Shown here in pieces: positions 39,375 to 51,442 of a stretch of DNA of 64,000 nt. The DNA is taken from contig NZ_VYGV01000007.1 in NCBI RefSeq assembly GCF_013387465.1, positions 182,549-246,548 of the forward strand. The letters are read 5' to 3'. Below the pieces are notes generated by a model. It ran no database searches. It had not been told where the DNA came from and was given only the letters and a program-made list of their open reading frames with translations. How positions within the stretch are numbered: the stretch's first letter is position 1; the number at the start of each line of letters is the position of its first letter. The translations under genes were made by a program, and so were the position numbers. Source of the stretch: Hydrogenophaga aromaticivorans. GTDB taxonomy: Bacteria > Pseudomonadota > Gammaproteobacteria > Burkholderiales > Burkholderiaceae_C.

Positions 39375-39776
39375 ATGTTGAATCTGTCGGTTTCTGCGTT
39401 GCGTCGCGTGCTCTGGCTGGACGCCGCCAGCGGCCTGGGCATGGCCGTGGCCCATTTCGGGTTTTCAGACCTGTTGTCCGAGTGGCTGGGCCTGCCCCTG
39501 GCCTGGCTGCAGGTGTCGGGCGTGATCGTCTGTGGCGCGGCGCTGCTGTCGGGCGCGCTGGCGTCGCGGACCCGGCCTCCGGCGGCGGGCGTGCGCCTGC
39601 TTGCGGCGGGCAATTTCCTGTGGGTGGCCGCCAGCGTGTGGGCGGTCTGGGGCGCCGGCCTGGCGCTCACCACGCTGGGCGCGGTGTGGGTGCTGCTGCA
39701 GGCGGCGTTCGTGTTCGGGCTGGCCGAGCTGGAGTGGGCCGGCAGCCGTCAGGCGCAGAGCCTGGCGGTCGCCTGA
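39375..39776 (+). CDS. Small four-helix membrane protein
   Basis: A 133-residue hydrophobic protein with four predicted membrane helices (~10-32, ~43-62, ~70-92 and ~97-117) and a short polar tail. ATG 39375 has AAGGAG upstream. It is transcribed divergently from the XRE/MmyB regulator, which probably controls it. The function is unknown; it could be a small transporter or sensor component. Confidence 0.75.
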   Translation: MLNLSVSALRRVLWLDAASGLGMAVAHFGFSDLLSEWLGLPLAWLQVSGVIVCGAALLSGALASRTRPPAAGVRLLAAGNFLWVAASVWAVWGAGLALTTLGAVWVLLQAAFVFGLAELEWAGSRQAQSLAVA

Positions 39777-39786
39777 CCCCTCGAAC

Positions 39787-41169
39787 TCAGATCAACCGCG
39801 CGATCAGTGCGCCTTCGGTCGGCGCTCCCAGCGGCACCCAGACGCGGATCGGGCTGCCCTGCGCGACCTCGATGGCCTCGCCGTCCTGGTTGCGCATGGC
39901 GTCGAGCTGCACGACGCGGTTGCCGCTCGGGTGGATCACTTCGAGCCGGTCGCCCACGGCGAAGCGGTTCTTGGCCTCGACCTCGGTCCAGCCGTCTTCG
40001 CGCACCTGCAGCACCTCGCCCACGAACTGGCTGCGCTGGCTGGCCGAGTGGCCGGTGATGTAGTTCTGGTAGTCCTGCGCCGGGCGGCGCTCCATCAGGC
40101 CGCCGGTGTAGCCGCGGTTGGACAGGCCTTCCAGCTCCAGCAGCAGCTCGGGGTTGAAGGGCTTGCCGGCCACGGCGTCGTCGATGGCGCGGCGGTAGAC
40201 CTGCGCGGTGCGCGCCACGTAGTAGTGGCTCTTGGTGCGGCCCTCGATCTTGAGCGAGTCGATGCCCATGGCCGCCAGCTTGCCCACGTGCTCGACGGCG
40301 CGCAGGTCCTTGCTGTTCATGATGTAGGTGCCGTGCTCGTCTTCCATGATGGGCATGAGCTCGCCCGGGCGGCCGGCTTCTTCGATCAGCCAGACCTTGT
40401 TGGCCTCGGGGTGGCGTTGGCCGTTGCCCACGGTGGAGAAGGCGCTCGCCGCTTCTTCGTCTTCCTGCGCGAAGTTGAAGCCGTCGAGCTGGACCAGCGG
40501 AACGGCTTCACCCGTGTCGGTGTCGGTGGTCGCGGCCTGGGTCTTGTATTCCCAGCGGCAGGCGTTGGTGCAGGTGCCCTGGTTGGGGTCGCGGCGGTTG
40601 AAGTAGCCGCTGAGCAGACAGCGGCCCGAATACGCGATGCACAGCGCGCCGTGCACGAAGACTTCGAGCTCGATGTCCGGGCAGTCGTTGCGGATCGCGG
40701 CCACTTCATCAAGGCTGAGCTCGCGCGAGAGGATGATGCGGCTCACGCCCTGTTTCTGCCAGAACTTCACCGCCGCGCTGTTGGTGGTGTTGGCCTGCAC
40801 CGAGAGGTGGATCGGCACCTCGGGCCAGAGGCCTTTCTCCATCTGCTCGCGCACCAGCATGATCAGGCCGGCGTCGGCCATGATGAGCGCGTCGGGCCGC
40901 AGCTCCACCACCGGCTGCAGGTCGCGCAGGTAGGTGCGCAGCTTGTCGTTGTGGGCGATCAGGTTGCTGGTGACGAAGAATTTTTTGCCACGCGCGTGGG
41001 CTTCTTCAATGCCCTGTGCGATCTGTTCCATGCGGAACTCGTTATTGCGCGCGCGCAAGGAGTAGCGCGGTTGCCCGGCGTACACGGCATCGGCGCCAAA
41101 GTCGTAGGCGGCGCGCATGCGTTGCAGCGTGCCGGCGGGGAGCAGGAGTTCGGGGGCTTTGGGGTTCAC
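39787..41169 (-). CDS. trhP: tRNA 5-hydroxyuridine synthesis protein TrhP (U32 peptidase family)
   Basis: A 460-residue U32-family protein of the YegQ/TrhP group, needed for prephenate-dependent hydroxylation of wobble U34 in tRNA. The sequence starts [42 protein letters not shown] and has the Cys-rich U32 signature [38 protein letters not shown], then the C-terminal barrel ([31 protein letters not shown]). GTG 41169 gives the normal start; TTG 41187 would add six residues. It is convergent with the small membrane protein. Confidence 0.92.
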   Translation of the reverse strand: MNPKAPELLLPAGTLQRMRAAYDFGADAVYAGQPRYSLRARNNEFRMEQIAQGIEEAHARGKKFFVTSNLIAHNDKLRTYLRDLQPVVELRPDALIMADAGLIMLVREQMEKGLWPEVPIHLSVQANTTNSAAVKFWQKQGVSRIILSRELSLDEVAAIRNDCPDIELEVFVHGALCIAYSGRCLLSGYFNRRDPNQGTCTNACRWEYKTQAATTDTDTGEAVPLVQLDGFNFAQEDEEAASAFSTVGNGQRHPEANKVWLIEEAGRPGELMPIMEDEHGTYIMNSKDLRAVEHVGKLAAMGIDSLKIEGRTKSHYYVARTAQVYRRAIDDAVAGKPFNPELLLELEGLSNRGYTGGLMERRPAQDYQNYITGHSASQRSQFVGEVLQVREDGWTEVEAKNRFAVGDRLEVIHPSGNRVVQLDAMRNQDGEAIEVAQGSPIRVWVPLGAPTEGALIARLI

Positions 41170-41355
41170 CCCCGAATTGTCCCGCAAACCGGCGGTTGCG
41201 GCCCTGAATTCGGGCCCGTGTTCGCCAGCGCACAGACCCGGTGCGAAGCGGTCGCTACGCTCGGTTCATGCCGATTGGACAGTTTGGTCCAACCGGTGAT
41301 CCGTGTGAGCGGTGCAACCGCACGAACCACACCCGTTGACACTCAAGGAATCCCC

Positions 41356-41889
<534 letters not shown>

Positions 41890-41991
41890 CGGCCTTCAAC
41901 GGGCCTGTTCAAACCTGAAAATGGGGTGAACAGGCCTCTGGTCACCCTGGAGGTGACTGCGCCCGGTTGTCTTGAATTCAAAGGGGCTCGC

Positions 41992-42843
41992 ATGAACACC
42001 TCGCTTCGCACCCTGGGCATCGCGCTGGCGCTGTCCATTCTTCCCGCCACGGCGCTGCACGCGCAGGTCAGTGTGGGTATCCAGATCGGGGTGAACGTGC
42101 CTTCGTACCCGACGCTGGTCGTGGTGCCCGGGTACCCGGTCTATTACGACCCCCAGGCGAGCGCCAACTACTTTTTCTACGATGGCCTGTACTGGGTCTA
42201 CACCGACGACAACTGGTACGCCAGCAGCTGGTACAACGGCCCCTGGGAGCTGACCAGCCGGGACTACGTGCCCCTGTTCGTGCTGCGCATCCCCGTGCGT
42301 TATTACCGCCACCCGCCCAGCTACTTCAGCGGCTGGCGCGCGGACGCGCCGCCCCGGTGGGACGAACACTGGGGGCGTGACTGGGCGCAGCGCCGACCCG
42401 GATGGGACCGCTGGGACCGCCGCAAGACACCCGCCGCGGCCCCGTTGCCGCGCTACCAGCAGAAATACCCCGGCGACCGCTATCCCCGCGCGGTCGAGCA
42501 ACAGCGCACGATCCGCTCGGAGCACGACCGGTACGTGCCCCGCGAGGCGGTGTCGCGCCAGCACCTGAAAGCCCCGGCACCGGTGTTGCAGCGGCGTGTC
42601 GAGCCTGACGCGCGCCCCGATTCGCGCCGTGAGTCTTCGCGCGAGCAGCCGGCCCGCATCGGGCCGCGCTCCGACAACGATCGGCGCTCCAACGACGGGC
42701 CGTCCCAGCGGCAGCCGTCGAAGAACGATCGGTCCGCCCAGGCCTGCGAACCCGGTTCACCGGGCTGTCGCGCCGCACCGCCGTCCCGCAAGGATCCGGG
42801 ACGCAAGCCCAAGGACGAAGAGCACAACCGCGGCCGGAACTGA
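41992..42843 (+). CDS. Secreted aromatic-rich protein with charged disordered tail
   Basis: A 283-residue exported protein: signal peptide (LGIALALSILPATALHAQ, ~6-24), a ~100-residue Tyr/Trp-rich domain (YFFYDGLYWVYTDDNWYASSWYNGPW ... VPLFVLRIPVRYYRHPP) and a ~150-residue Arg/Pro/Ser-rich, probably disordered tail with a CEPGSPGC pair. Similar aromatic-rich secreted proteins are common in Burkholderiales but uncharacterised. ATG 41992 fits the signal peptide; upstream in-frame codons are not plausible. Confidence 0.8.
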   Translation: MNTSLRTLGIALALSILPATALHAQVSVGIQIGVNVPSYPTLVVVPGYPVYYDPQASANYFFYDGLYWVYTDDNWYASSWYNGPWELTSRDYVPLFVLRIPVRYYRHPPSYFSGWRADAPPRWDEHWGRDWAQRRPGWDRWDRRKTPAAAPLPRYQQKYPGDRYPRAVEQQRTIRSEHDRYVPREAVSRQHLKAPAPVLQRRVEPDARPDSRRESSREQPARIGPRSDNDRRSNDGPSQRQPSKNDRSAQACEPGSPGCRAAPPSRKDPGRKPKDEEHNRGRN

Positions 42844-43024
42844 TTCGGTTTTGTCCTGCCCAGGCGCACGCCCGACCCGGGCGGTCGCCGACCTGGGCGC
42901 GCTGCCGACCGGGCCAGGCCGGCGGACGCACGACCGCGCGACATGCCATTACTGGCAGCACGGTGAAACAGGCTGCTGACAGAATGGCCCGAGTTTCCAC
43001 CGACGATTCCCTCAGGAGCCAGGC

Positions 43025-45922
43025 ATGTCCCCCAGCGCCGTCTACGCCCATCCGTTCGCATCCACGGTCAAGACCTTCAAGACCGCCTCGGGCAAAAGCG
43101 GCCGTTTCTATTCGCTGCCGGCGCTGGCGAAACAGTACCCGGGGGTGAAATACCTGCCGGTGTCGCTGCGCATCGTGCTGGAAAGCGTGCTGCGGCACTG
43201 CGATGGCGAGCGTGTGACGCCGGAACATGTGGCGCAGCTCGCGCAGTGGCAGCCGAGCGCGGCGCGCACACAGGAGATCCCGTTCACCGTGGCGCGTGTG
43301 GTACTGCAGGACTTCACCGGCGTGCCGCTGCTGGCCGATCTCGCGGCGATGCGCAGCGTGGCCCAGCGCCTGGGCAAGGACCCCAAACGCATCGAGCCGC
43401 TGGTGCCGGTGGACCTGGTGGTGGACCACTCGGTGATGGTCGACTACTACGGCACGAAGAACGCGCTGGACCTCAACATGAAGCTGGAATTCCAGCGCAA
43501 CCGCGAGCGCTACGAGTTCATGAAATGGGGCATGCAGGCTTTTGACACCTTTGGCGTGGTGCCGCCGGGCTTCGGCATCGTGCACCAGGTGAACCTGGAG
43601 TACCTGGCGCGCGGCGTGCACCTGAAGGGCGGCCTGTACTACCCCGACACCCTGGTGGGTACCGACAGCCACACCACCATGATCAACGGCATCGGCGTGG
43701 TGGGCTGGGGCGTGGGTGGCATCGAGGCCGAGGCCGCCATGCTGGGTCAGCCGGTGTACTTCCTCACGCCCGACGTGGTGGGCTTCGAGCTCACCGGCCG
43801 CCTGCGCGAAGGCTGCACCGCGACCGACCTGGTGCTCACCGTGACCGAGATCCTGCGCAGCCACAAGGTGGTGGGCAAGTTCGTCGAGTTCTTCGGCGAA
43901 GGCACGGCCTCGCTCGCGCTGCCCGACCGCGCGACGATTGCCAACATGGCGCCCGAATACGGCGCCACCATGGGCTTTTTCCCGGTGGACGACAAGACGC
44001 TCGACTATTTCCGTGGCACCGGCCGCAGCAAGGCCGAGATCGAAGCCTTCGAGGCCTACTTCCGCGCCCAGGGCCTGTTCGGCGTGCCCGGCGCCGCGGG
44101 GGCTTCGCAGGCCTCGGGCGATATTCATTATTCGCAGGTGGTCCGGCTCGATCTGGGCCAGGTCACGCCCAGCCTGGCCGGCCCCAAGCGCCCGCAGGAC
44201 CGCATCGAACTCGGCCAGGTGGCGCAGCAGTTCGCCGATCTCTTCAGCAAACCCAACGCACAGAACGGCTTCAACCGCCCGGCCGAATTGCTGCTCACGC
44301 GCTACCAGCCCGAGCTGGGCGAACCGGCCGACCCCCCGGCGCCCGAGAAGGCGACACCCACCCCGGCCGGCGCACCGCGCTTCGTGGCCGAGATGGAGGC
44401 CAACAAGCCAGCGCGCGCCACGGCCCATGCCGGGGCCGAGCCGCAGTCGCACGCCGTGCTGAAAAAGCTGTCCATCGGCAACGGCGACGTGCTGATCGCC
44501 GCCATCACCAGCTGCACCAACACCAGCAACCCCGGCGTGCTGCTGGCCGCCGGCCTGCTGGCGAAGAAGGCGGTGGAGGCTGGCCTGAAGGTGCAGCCGC
44601 ACATCAAGACCTCGCTGGCCCCGGGCTCGCGCATCGTCACCGAATACCTCACGGCCACCGGCCTGCTGCCCTACCTGGAGAAGCTGGGTTTTTCGCTCGC
44701 GGGCTATGGCTGCACCACCTGCATCGGCAACGCCGGCGACCTCACGCCCGAGCTCAACGCCGTGATCACGCAGAACGATCTGGTGTGCGCGGCCGTGCTC
44801 TCGGGCAACCGCAACTTCGAGGCGCGCATCCACCCCAACCTCAAGGCCAACTTCCTGGCCAGCCCCCCGCTGGTGGTGGCCTATGCCATCGCGGGCAACG
44901 TCATGAAAGACCTCATGACCGAACCGCTGGGGCTGGGCAAGGGCGGCAAGCCGGTGTACCTGGGCGACGTCTGGCCGACCAGCGACGAGATCCACAAGCT
45001 GATGCGGTTCGCGATGAACGGCAAGGCCTACCGCGAGAACTACGCGCGGGTCGCCACCGAGCCTGGCAAGCTCTGGGAACGCATCCATGGCGTGAGCGGC
45101 AACGCCTACACCTGGCCGGTCAGCTCCTACATCGCCGAGCCGCCGTTCTTCGAACACTTTGAACTGACCCAGCCGGCCGAGCAGGCCCCGGCCGTGCGCG
45201 GCGCGCGCGTCATGGCCCTGTTCGGCGACTCCATCACCACCGACCACATTTCCCCCGCGGGCTCGATCCAGGAGCGCTCGCCCGCGGGACAGTGGCTGCT
45301 GGCGCGTGGCGTGCTGAAGGCCGACTTCAACAGCTACGGCGCGCGCCGCGGCCACCACGAGGTGATGATGCGCGGCACCTTTGCCAACGTGCGCATCAAG
45401 AACCTGATGCTGCCGCCGGGCCCCGACGGCTCGCGCGAGGAGGGCGGCTGGACGCTGTACCAGGGCGGCGGTGCGGCGGAGAAGATGAGCATCTTCGACG
45501 CCGCCATGCGCTACCAGGCCGCGGGCCTGCCCACCGTGGTGTTCGCGGGCGAGGAATACGGCACCGGTTCCAGCCGCGACTGGGCGGCCAAGGGCACGCA
45601 GCTGCTGGGCATCAAGGCGGTGGTGGCGCGCAGCTTCGAGCGCATCCACCGCAGCAACCTGGTGGGCATGGGCGTGCTGCCGCTGCAGTTCAAACCCGGC
45701 GACAGCTGGGAGCGCCTGGGGCTCACCGGCGAGGAGCGGATCGACGTGTTGCCCCACCCGCAACTGCTGCCGCAGAGCGAGGCCACGATGGTGATCACGC
45801 GCCCCGACGGGCAGCGCAGCGAGGTCGCGCTCACACTGCGCATCGACACGCCGGTGGAAGTGAACTATTACCGCGCGGGCGGAATCCTCCCCTACGTGCT
45901 CAGGCAACTGCTGGGAGCTTGA
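43025..45922 (+). CDS. acnA: Aconitate hydratase A
   Basis: A second, AcnA-type aconitase of 965 residues, unlike AcnB at 31930 in having the swivelling domain at the C-terminus. Cluster ligands are Cys497 ([10 protein letters not shown]), Cys563 and Cys566 ([11 protein letters not shown]); [28 protein letters not shown] and [13 protein letters not shown] are conserved. It is longer than the ~890-residue norm, partly because of an Ala/Pro-rich insertion at about residues 436-480. ATG 43025 has AGGAG upstream. AcnA enzymes are often stress-stable counterparts of AcnB. Confidence 0.95.
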   Translation: MSPSAVYAHPFASTVKTFKTASGKSGRFYSLPALAKQYPGVKYLPVSLRIVLESVLRHCDGERVTPEHVAQLAQWQPSAARTQEIPFTVARVVLQDFTGVPLLADLAAMRSVAQRLGKDPKRIEPLVPVDLVVDHSVMVDYYGTKNALDLNMKLEFQRNRERYEFMKWGMQAFDTFGVVPPGFGIVHQVNLEYLARGVHLKGGLYYPDTLVGTDSHTTMINGIGVVGWGVGGIEAEAAMLGQPVYFLTPDVVGFELTGRLREGCTATDLVLTVTEILRSHKVVGKFVEFFGEGTASLALPDRATIANMAPEYGATMGFFPVDDKTLDYFRGTGRSKAEIEAFEAYFRAQGLFGVPGAAGASQASGDIHYSQVVRLDLGQVTPSLAGPKRPQDRIELGQVAQQFADLFSKPNAQNGFNRPAELLLTRYQPELGEPADPPAPEKATPTPAGAPRFVAEMEANKPARATAHAGAEPQSHAVLKKLSIGNGDVLIAAITSCTNTSNPGVLLAAGLLAKKAVEAGLKVQPHIKTSLAPGSRIVTEYLTATGLLPYLEKLGFSLAGYGCTTCIGNAGDLTPELNAVITQNDLVCAAVLSGNRNFEARIHPNLKANFLASPPLVVAYAIAGNVMKDLMTEPLGLGKGGKPVYLGDVWPTSDEIHKLMRFAMNGKAYRENYARVATEPGKLWERIHGVSGNAYTWPVSSYIAEPPFFEHFELTQPAEQAPAVRGARVMALFGDSITTDHISPAGSIQERSPAGQWLLARGVLKADFNSYGARRGHHEVMMRGTFANVRIKNLMLPPGPDGSREEGGWTLYQGGGAAEKMSIFDAAMRYQAAGLPTVVFAGEEYGTGSSRDWAAKGTQLLGIKAVVARSFERIHRSNLVGMGVLPLQFKPGDSWERLGLTGEERIDVLPHPQLLPQSEATMVITRPDGQRSEVALTLRIDTPVEVNYYRAGGILPYVLRQLLGA

Positions 45923-45981
45923 GCCACGCGCCGCAACGCGGCATGATGTGCCACATCGCCCCCAGCGTTTCAGGAGCCGCC

Positions 45982-46926
45982 GTGCGCAAGCCTGCCCTCT
46001 ACAGCCGATCGGCCCGCGCCGGCCCTGCGCCAGCGGGCGGGCGCCCGGCGGATGCGGTTGAATCCGGGAGCGCTGACGCTCCTGTGTCTGGGCCCATGCC
46101 CATCCGGGTTGCCCGGCGCGGCTGGCGTGCCGGCCTGGCCCGTGCAGCGATCAACCCGCGCGTGATGTGGGCTGCGCTGGCCCTGCTCGGTGCGCTGTTG
46201 CTGGCCAGCATCTGGACGCAAGGCCCGGTGGGCGCCAGGGCGCTGACGCAGAAAGACATCGATGCCGCGGTGCTGCGCACGCTCACCACCCAGAACCTGC
46301 CCTCGGCGGCGGCGCGTGCGGCCGAGAAGATCCGCCCCGCCGTGGTCCGCGTGATGTCTTTCGTGAAGGACAAAAAGGGCGAAGAGGTGGAACACGGCGT
46401 GGGCACCGGCGTGGTGATCCTCGACAAGGGCGTCATCCTGACCAACCTGCACGTGGTGCAGTCTGCGCAGACCGTCAAACTGGTGTTTGCCGACGGCTCC
46501 GAATCGGCGGCCACCGTGACCGGTGTGCAGGCGGAAAACGACCTGGCCGTGCTGCAGGCCCACACCATTCCCGACGACCTGCACGCCGCCACCCTGCGCA
46601 GCACCGGGGACCTGGTGGCGGGTGACCACGTGGTGGCAGTGGGCTTTCCGTTCGGCATCGGCCCTTCCACCTCAGCGGGTGTCATATCCGGGCTGGGTCG
46701 TGCCTTCAAGTCGCCCGAAGGCGAACAGGAGATCGACAACCTGATCCAGTTCGACGCGGCGGCGAACCCGGGCAATTCCGGCGGGCCGCTGGTCACCATG
46801 GACGGCGAGGTGGTCGGCATCGTCACCGGCATCCTCAACCCCACCAACCACCGCACCTTTGTCGGTATCGGCTTTGCCGTGCCGATTGAAAGCGCTGCCG
46901 GCGCCGTCGGTCTTCCCCCATTCTGA
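45982..46926 (+). CDS. Membrane-anchored S1C (DegP-like) serine protease without PDZ domain
   Basis: A 314-residue protease. Catalytic triad His157 (TNLHVVQ), Asp187 (ENDLAVLQ) and Ser266 (NPGNSGGPL) is intact, with a membrane anchor around residues 62-82 (NPRVMWAALALLGALLLASI). There is no PDZ domain after the catalytic core. GTG 45982 follows CAGGAG at ideal spacing, so I prefer it. It ends 14 bases before moxR and is probably co-transcribed with moxR-DUF58-VWA. Confidence 0.85.
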   Translation: MRKPALYSRSARAGPAPAGGRPADAVESGSADAPVSGPMPIRVARRGWRAGLARAAINPRVMWAALALLGALLLASIWTQGPVGARALTQKDIDAAVLRTLTTQNLPSAAARAAEKIRPAVVRVMSFVKDKKGEEVEHGVGTGVVILDKGVILTNLHVVQSAQTVKLVFADGSESAATVTGVQAENDLAVLQAHTIPDDLHAATLRSTGDLVAGDHVVAVGFPFGIGPSTSAGVISGLGRAFKSPEGEQEIDNLIQFDAAANPGNSGGPLVTMDGEVVGIVTGILNPTNHRTFVGIGFAVPIESAAGAVGLPPF

Positions 46927-46939
46927 ACAGGAGTGCTTC

Positions 46940-47941
<1,002 letters not shown>

Positions 47942-47956
47942 AACAGAGGCACCACC

Positions 47957-48967
47957 ATGTTGTTCGGCCTGTTCAAATCCCGTTCCCAAGCCCCTGAGCC
48001 GCCGGTGGTCGCGCAGGCGGCGCGGGCCGACGCGCTGCTGCGCGAGCTGGAGTGGACCGTGATCCGCCGGCTTGATGGTTTGCTGCAGGGTGACTACCGC
48101 ACGCTCATGCGCGGCAGTGGCCTGGACCTGGCCGACCTGCGCGAATACCAGCACCACGACGACGTGCGCCACATCGACTGGAACGTCACCGCGCGGCTGC
48201 AGACGCCGCATGTGCGCGTGTTCACCGAAGACCGCGAGATGGCGGCCTGGTTCCTGCTCGACTTGAGCCCTTCGGTGGATTTCGGCTCGGGCGAGCAGCG
48301 CAAGAGCCAGGTGCTGCTGGGCTTCGTGGCGGTGCTCGCGCGACTGATCAGCCGCCACGGCAACCGCGTGGGCGCGGTGCTGTACGGTTCGCGTGGTCAA
48401 CCGGTGGTGGACGCGGTGCTGCCTGCGCGCGGTGGGCGCAACCAGGTGCTGCAACTGATGCAGATGATCCGTCGCCCCCCGGCCCTCTCGGGCAGCAAGA
48501 CAGCTGGCAAAGACGGCACGACCCGCCTGGCCGACCTGCTGCGCGCCGCCACCCACACCGTGCGCCAGCGCTGCACGGTGTTCGTGGTGTCCGACTTCAT
48601 CAGCGAACCCGGCTGGGAGCAACCGCTGGGTGAACTCGCGCGGCGCCACGATGTGGTGGCCGTGCGCCTGCTCGACCCGCTGGAACTGAACCTGCCCGAC
48701 CTGGGGCTGGTCACCGTGCGCGACGCCGAAACCGGCGAGCAACTGCTGGTCGACACGCACGACAGCGGCTTTCGCCAGCGCTTTGCCCGCATCGCCGCGC
48801 AGCGCGAAGCCCAGCTGCGCGAGAGCCTGACCCGCGCGGGCGTGGACACCCTGGAGCTCGCCACCGACGACGACCTGGCCGACGCCGTCCTGCGTTTTGT
48901 GGACATGCGCAAGCGCCGCGCCCAACCGCGCCGCCCGTTGCCGGCGCACCTCGGAGCACGCGCATGA
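47957..48967 (+). CDS. DUF58 domain protein
   Basis: A 336-residue protein with the DUF58 core (GLDLADLREYQHHDDVRHIDWNVTARLQTPHVRVFTEDREMAAWFLLDLSPSVDFGS), a degenerate VWA-like fold lacking a full metal site. DUF58 proteins are standard partners of MoxR ATPases. It begins 16 bases after moxR and overlaps the VWA gene by four bases. Confidence 0.92.
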   Translation: MLFGLFKSRSQAPEPPVVAQAARADALLRELEWTVIRRLDGLLQGDYRTLMRGSGLDLADLREYQHHDDVRHIDWNVTARLQTPHVRVFTEDREMAAWFLLDLSPSVDFGSGEQRKSQVLLGFVAVLARLISRHGNRVGAVLYGSRGQPVVDAVLPARGGRNQVLQLMQMIRRPPALSGSKTAGKDGTTRLADLLRAATHTVRQRCTVFVVSDFISEPGWEQPLGELARRHDVVAVRLLDPLELNLPDLGLVTVRDAETGEQLLVDTHDSGFRQRFARIAAQREAQLRESLTRAGVDTLELATDDDLADAVLRFVDMRKRRAQPRRPLPAHLGARA

Positions 48968-50052
48968 ACAGCCTCAACGCCCTGCTGGCCCAGTCGCCGG
49001 TGTCCTTTCTATGGCCCCAGTTGCTCTGGCTGCTGCTGATCCTGCCGCTGCTGGTGTTGCTGTACTGGTGGCTGCTGCGGCGGCGCCGGCAGACGGCCCT
49101 GCGTTTTGCCAGCCTGTCCATCGTGCGCGAGGCCATGGGCAAAGGCCCGGGCTGGCGCCGGCACGTGCCGCCGGTGCTGCTGCTGTTCGCCTTTGCCGCC
49201 ATGCTGCTGGCCTCGGCCCGGCCCATGGCGACCATCCTGCTGCCGTCGACCCAGCAGACCATCATCCTCGCCATGGATGTGTCGGGCAGCATGCGCGCCA
49301 CCGATGTGGAGCCGAACCGACTGGTCGCTTCGCAGAACGCCGCCAAGGCTTTTCTGGCCGAGTTGCCGCGCCACGTGCGCGTCGGCATCGTGGCCTTTGC
49401 GGGCACGGCGCAGGTGGTGCAACCCATCACGCTCAGCCGCGAAGACCTGGTGACCGCGATCGACAAGTTCCAGCTGCAGCGCGCCACCGCCATCGGCAGT
49501 GCCATCGTGGTGGCGCTCTCGGAGCTGTTCCCGGACCAGGGCATCGACCTGGGCAACATGACCTTTGGACGCCACAACGATCCGTTTGCGCCCCAGGGTC
49601 GCGCCATCGACCAGCCCCAGACCGAGAAGAAAGCGTTCGAACCGGTGCCCCCCGGCTCCTACACCTCGGCCGCCATCATCCTGCTCACCGACGGCCAGCG
49701 CACCACCGGCGTGGACACGGAGGAGGCCACCAAGATGGCCGCTGACCGGGGGGTGCGCGTGTACACCGTGGGCGTGGGCACCGTGAGCGGCGAGGTGATC
49801 GGTTTTGAAGGCTGGTCCATGCGGGTGCGGCTGGACGAAGACACCCTCAAGGAAGTCGCCCGCACGACCCAGGGCGAGTACTTCTACGCCGGAACCGCCG
49901 AGAACCTGAAGAAGGTCTACGAGACCCTGAGCACGCGGCTCACGGTGGAGAAAAAGGAAACCGAGATCTCGGGCCTGCTGGCGCTGGTGGCCGCACTGCT
50001 GGTGCTGCTCGCCTCGGGCCTGTCGCTTTACTGGTTCAACCGCGTGCTGTAG
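48964..50052 (+). CDS. BatA-like membrane protein with VWA domain
   Basis: A 362-residue protein with two N-terminal membrane helices (~18-38 and ~68-86), a von Willebrand A domain whose MIDAS motif DVSGS lies at residues 105-109 (with TDGQR later), and a C-terminal helix (~337-359). This topology matches BatA/YfbK-type VWA proteins. It completes moxR-DUF58-VWA; no second VWA, DUF4381 or BatD-like gene follows. Confidence 0.9.
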   Translation: MNSLNALLAQSPVSFLWPQLLWLLLILPLLVLLYWWLLRRRRQTALRFASLSIVREAMGKGPGWRRHVPPVLLLFAFAAMLLASARPMATILLPSTQQTIILAMDVSGSMRATDVEPNRLVASQNAAKAFLAELPRHVRVGIVAFAGTAQVVQPITLSREDLVTAIDKFQLQRATAIGSAIVVALSELFPDQGIDLGNMTFGRHNDPFAPQGRAIDQPQTEKKAFEPVPPGSYTSAAIILLTDGQRTTGVDTEEATKMAADRGVRVYTVGVGTVSGEVIGFEGWSMRVRLDEDTLKEVARTTQGEYFYAGTAENLKKVYETLSTRLTVEKKETEISGLLALVAALLVLLASGLSLYWFNRVL

Positions 50053-50056
50053 CCCC

Positions 50057-50089
50057 GCTGCGCTGGCCCGGGCAGCGCGCCAGCGCAGC
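50057..50089 (+). terminator. GC-rich hairpin after the VWA gene
   Basis: GCTGCGCTGG and CCAGCGCAGC form a perfect 10-bp stem starting 5 bases after the VWA stop. There is no T-run, so it may be a processed 3' end or a rho-assisted terminator. The left arm with following CCCGG recurs at 60575-60589. Confidence 0.45.
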
Positions 50090-50143
50090 CGATTCCTGCG
50101 CTGTGTCAAAAGACCGGGACTGGGCGCACGGCAAAATGCGCCG

Positions 50144-51367
50144 ATGAATACGCATGTCTTGGTGGCGGGGGGTGGCATCGGTGGGCTGGCCTGTGCATTG
50201 GCGCTGGCGAGGACGGGTGCCTCGGTCGATGTGATGGAGCAATCGGGTGCCCTGGGTGAAGTGGGCGCCGGCTTGCAGCTCGGTCCGAACGCGGTGCGCG
50301 TGCTGGACGACTGGGGCCTGATCGACGAATTGCACGCCCGCGCCGCTTTCCCCGACGAACTCCGGGTGCGTGACGCCCACCGGGGTGTGCACCTGGGTCG
50401 CCTGCGGCTGGGCGCCATGATCCGCGCCCGCTACGGCCAACCCTACGCCACCATCCACCGCGCCGACCTCCACGAACTGCTGTTGCAGGCCGTGCAACGC
50501 CAGGACGCCGTGCGCCTGCACCTGGGCGCACGCCTGACGGCGTACGAGCCGACCCAGGTCTCGGTGCGCGCCACCTGCGAAGACGACTCGGTGTTCCAGG
50601 GCGCGGCACTGGTTGGGGCCGACGGTTTGTGGAGCCGGGTGCGCACCCAGATGCTGGGCGCCCACCCGGTGCGCGTGAGTGGCCACCTGGCCTACCGCGG
50701 CATGGTGCGCGCAACAGACCTGCCTGCGGCCTTGCGTGCTTCGTGCGTGACCGCCTGGCTGGGGCCTCAGCTGCATGTGGTGCATTACCCGGTCAAGCGC
50801 GGGGAGTGGTTCAACGTCGTGGCGGTGGTGCACGGCGTGCTCGGGCAAGGCCATGGTGGCCCGCCCGGCAGCGATCCGCAGAGCTGGAGCCACGAGGCGC
50901 GCAGCGCCGACCTGCAGCGCGCGCTGGGCCCGGTGTGCGGCGACCTCAAGGACATGCTGGGTGCGGTGACCGACTGGAAGCTCTGGGCCCTGAACGACCG
51001 CGCACCCGTGGCCAGTGCGCAGGAACATGCGCAGGGGCGCGTGGCCCTGCTCGGCGACGCCGCGCACCCCTTGCGACCCTACCTCGCGCAGGGTGCGGCC
51101 ATGGCGATCGAAGACGCCTGGACGCTCGGCCGGCTGCTGCAGACGCAGCCCGTGGCCGAACCTGTGGACTGGCCAGCCCTGTTTGCGCGGTATGCGCAGA
51201 CCCGCTGGCAACGCAACGCCCGTGTGCAAAGCCGCTCGCAGCGCAACGGCACCATCTTCCACGCCGACGGCTTGCTGCGCTGGGGGCGCAACACCGCCAT
51301 GGGCCTGCTGGGTGAAAACCTGCTGGACAACCCCTGGCTCTACCGCGGGCCGCCTGTACCTGTGTAA
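50144..51367 (+). CDS. FAD-dependent aromatic monooxygenase (salicylate hydroxylase-like)
   Basis: A 407-residue flavoprotein with FAD motif VLVAGGGIGGLACALALARTG (GxGxxG at residues 9-14), the internal VGADGLWSRVR (DG motif) and ALLGDAAHPLRPYLAQGAAMAIEDAW (GD motif). These features define group A flavin monooxygenases that hydroxylate aromatic acids with NAD(P)H. It could act on salicylate, hydroxybenzoate or a nicotinate/kynurenine derivative; proximity to kyn genes does not decide. A post-stop repeat begins directly after its stop. Confidence 0.85.
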   Translation: MNTHVLVAGGGIGGLACALALARTGASVDVMEQSGALGEVGAGLQLGPNAVRVLDDWGLIDELHARAAFPDELRVRDAHRGVHLGRLRLGAMIRARYGQPYATIHRADLHELLLQAVQRQDAVRLHLGARLTAYEPTQVSVRATCEDDSVFQGAALVGADGLWSRVRTQMLGAHPVRVSGHLAYRGMVRATDLPAALRASCVTAWLGPQLHVVHYPVKRGEWFNVVAVVHGVLGQGHGGPPGSDPQSWSHEARSADLQRALGPVCGDLKDMLGAVTDWKLWALNDRAPVASAQEHAQGRVALLGDAAHPLRPYLAQGAAMAIEDAWTLGRLLQTQPVAEPVDWPALFARYAQTRWQRNARVQSRSQRNGTIFHADGLLRWGRNTAMGLLGENLLDNPWLYRGPPVPV

Positions 51368-51442
51368 ACCCCCCCGCGCCGCCTGCGGCGTCACCCCCCC
51401 AGGGGGCGATGCGAGTGGCCCGGCGGAGCCGGTTCCACCGCA
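51368..51442 (+). repeat. Post-stop multi-hairpin repeat, copy C (after the FAD monooxygenase)
   Basis: Immediately after TAA comes ACCCCCCC, then GCCGCCTGCGGC, a CCCCC/GGGGG stem and GGCCCGGCGGAGCCGG, ending in GGTTCC. Here the gene is on the plus strand and the repeat is inverted in the window compared with copies A, B and D, which keeps its orientation relative to the upstream gene constant. Confidence 0.8.

Noticed and set aside
42326..45907. Very long open frame (over 1,100 codons) on the strand opposite acnA
   Set aside because: It mirrors acnA codon structure in GC-rich DNA, has His/Arg/Gly-rich low-complexity composition and no recognisable domain; acnA on the plus strand is certain.
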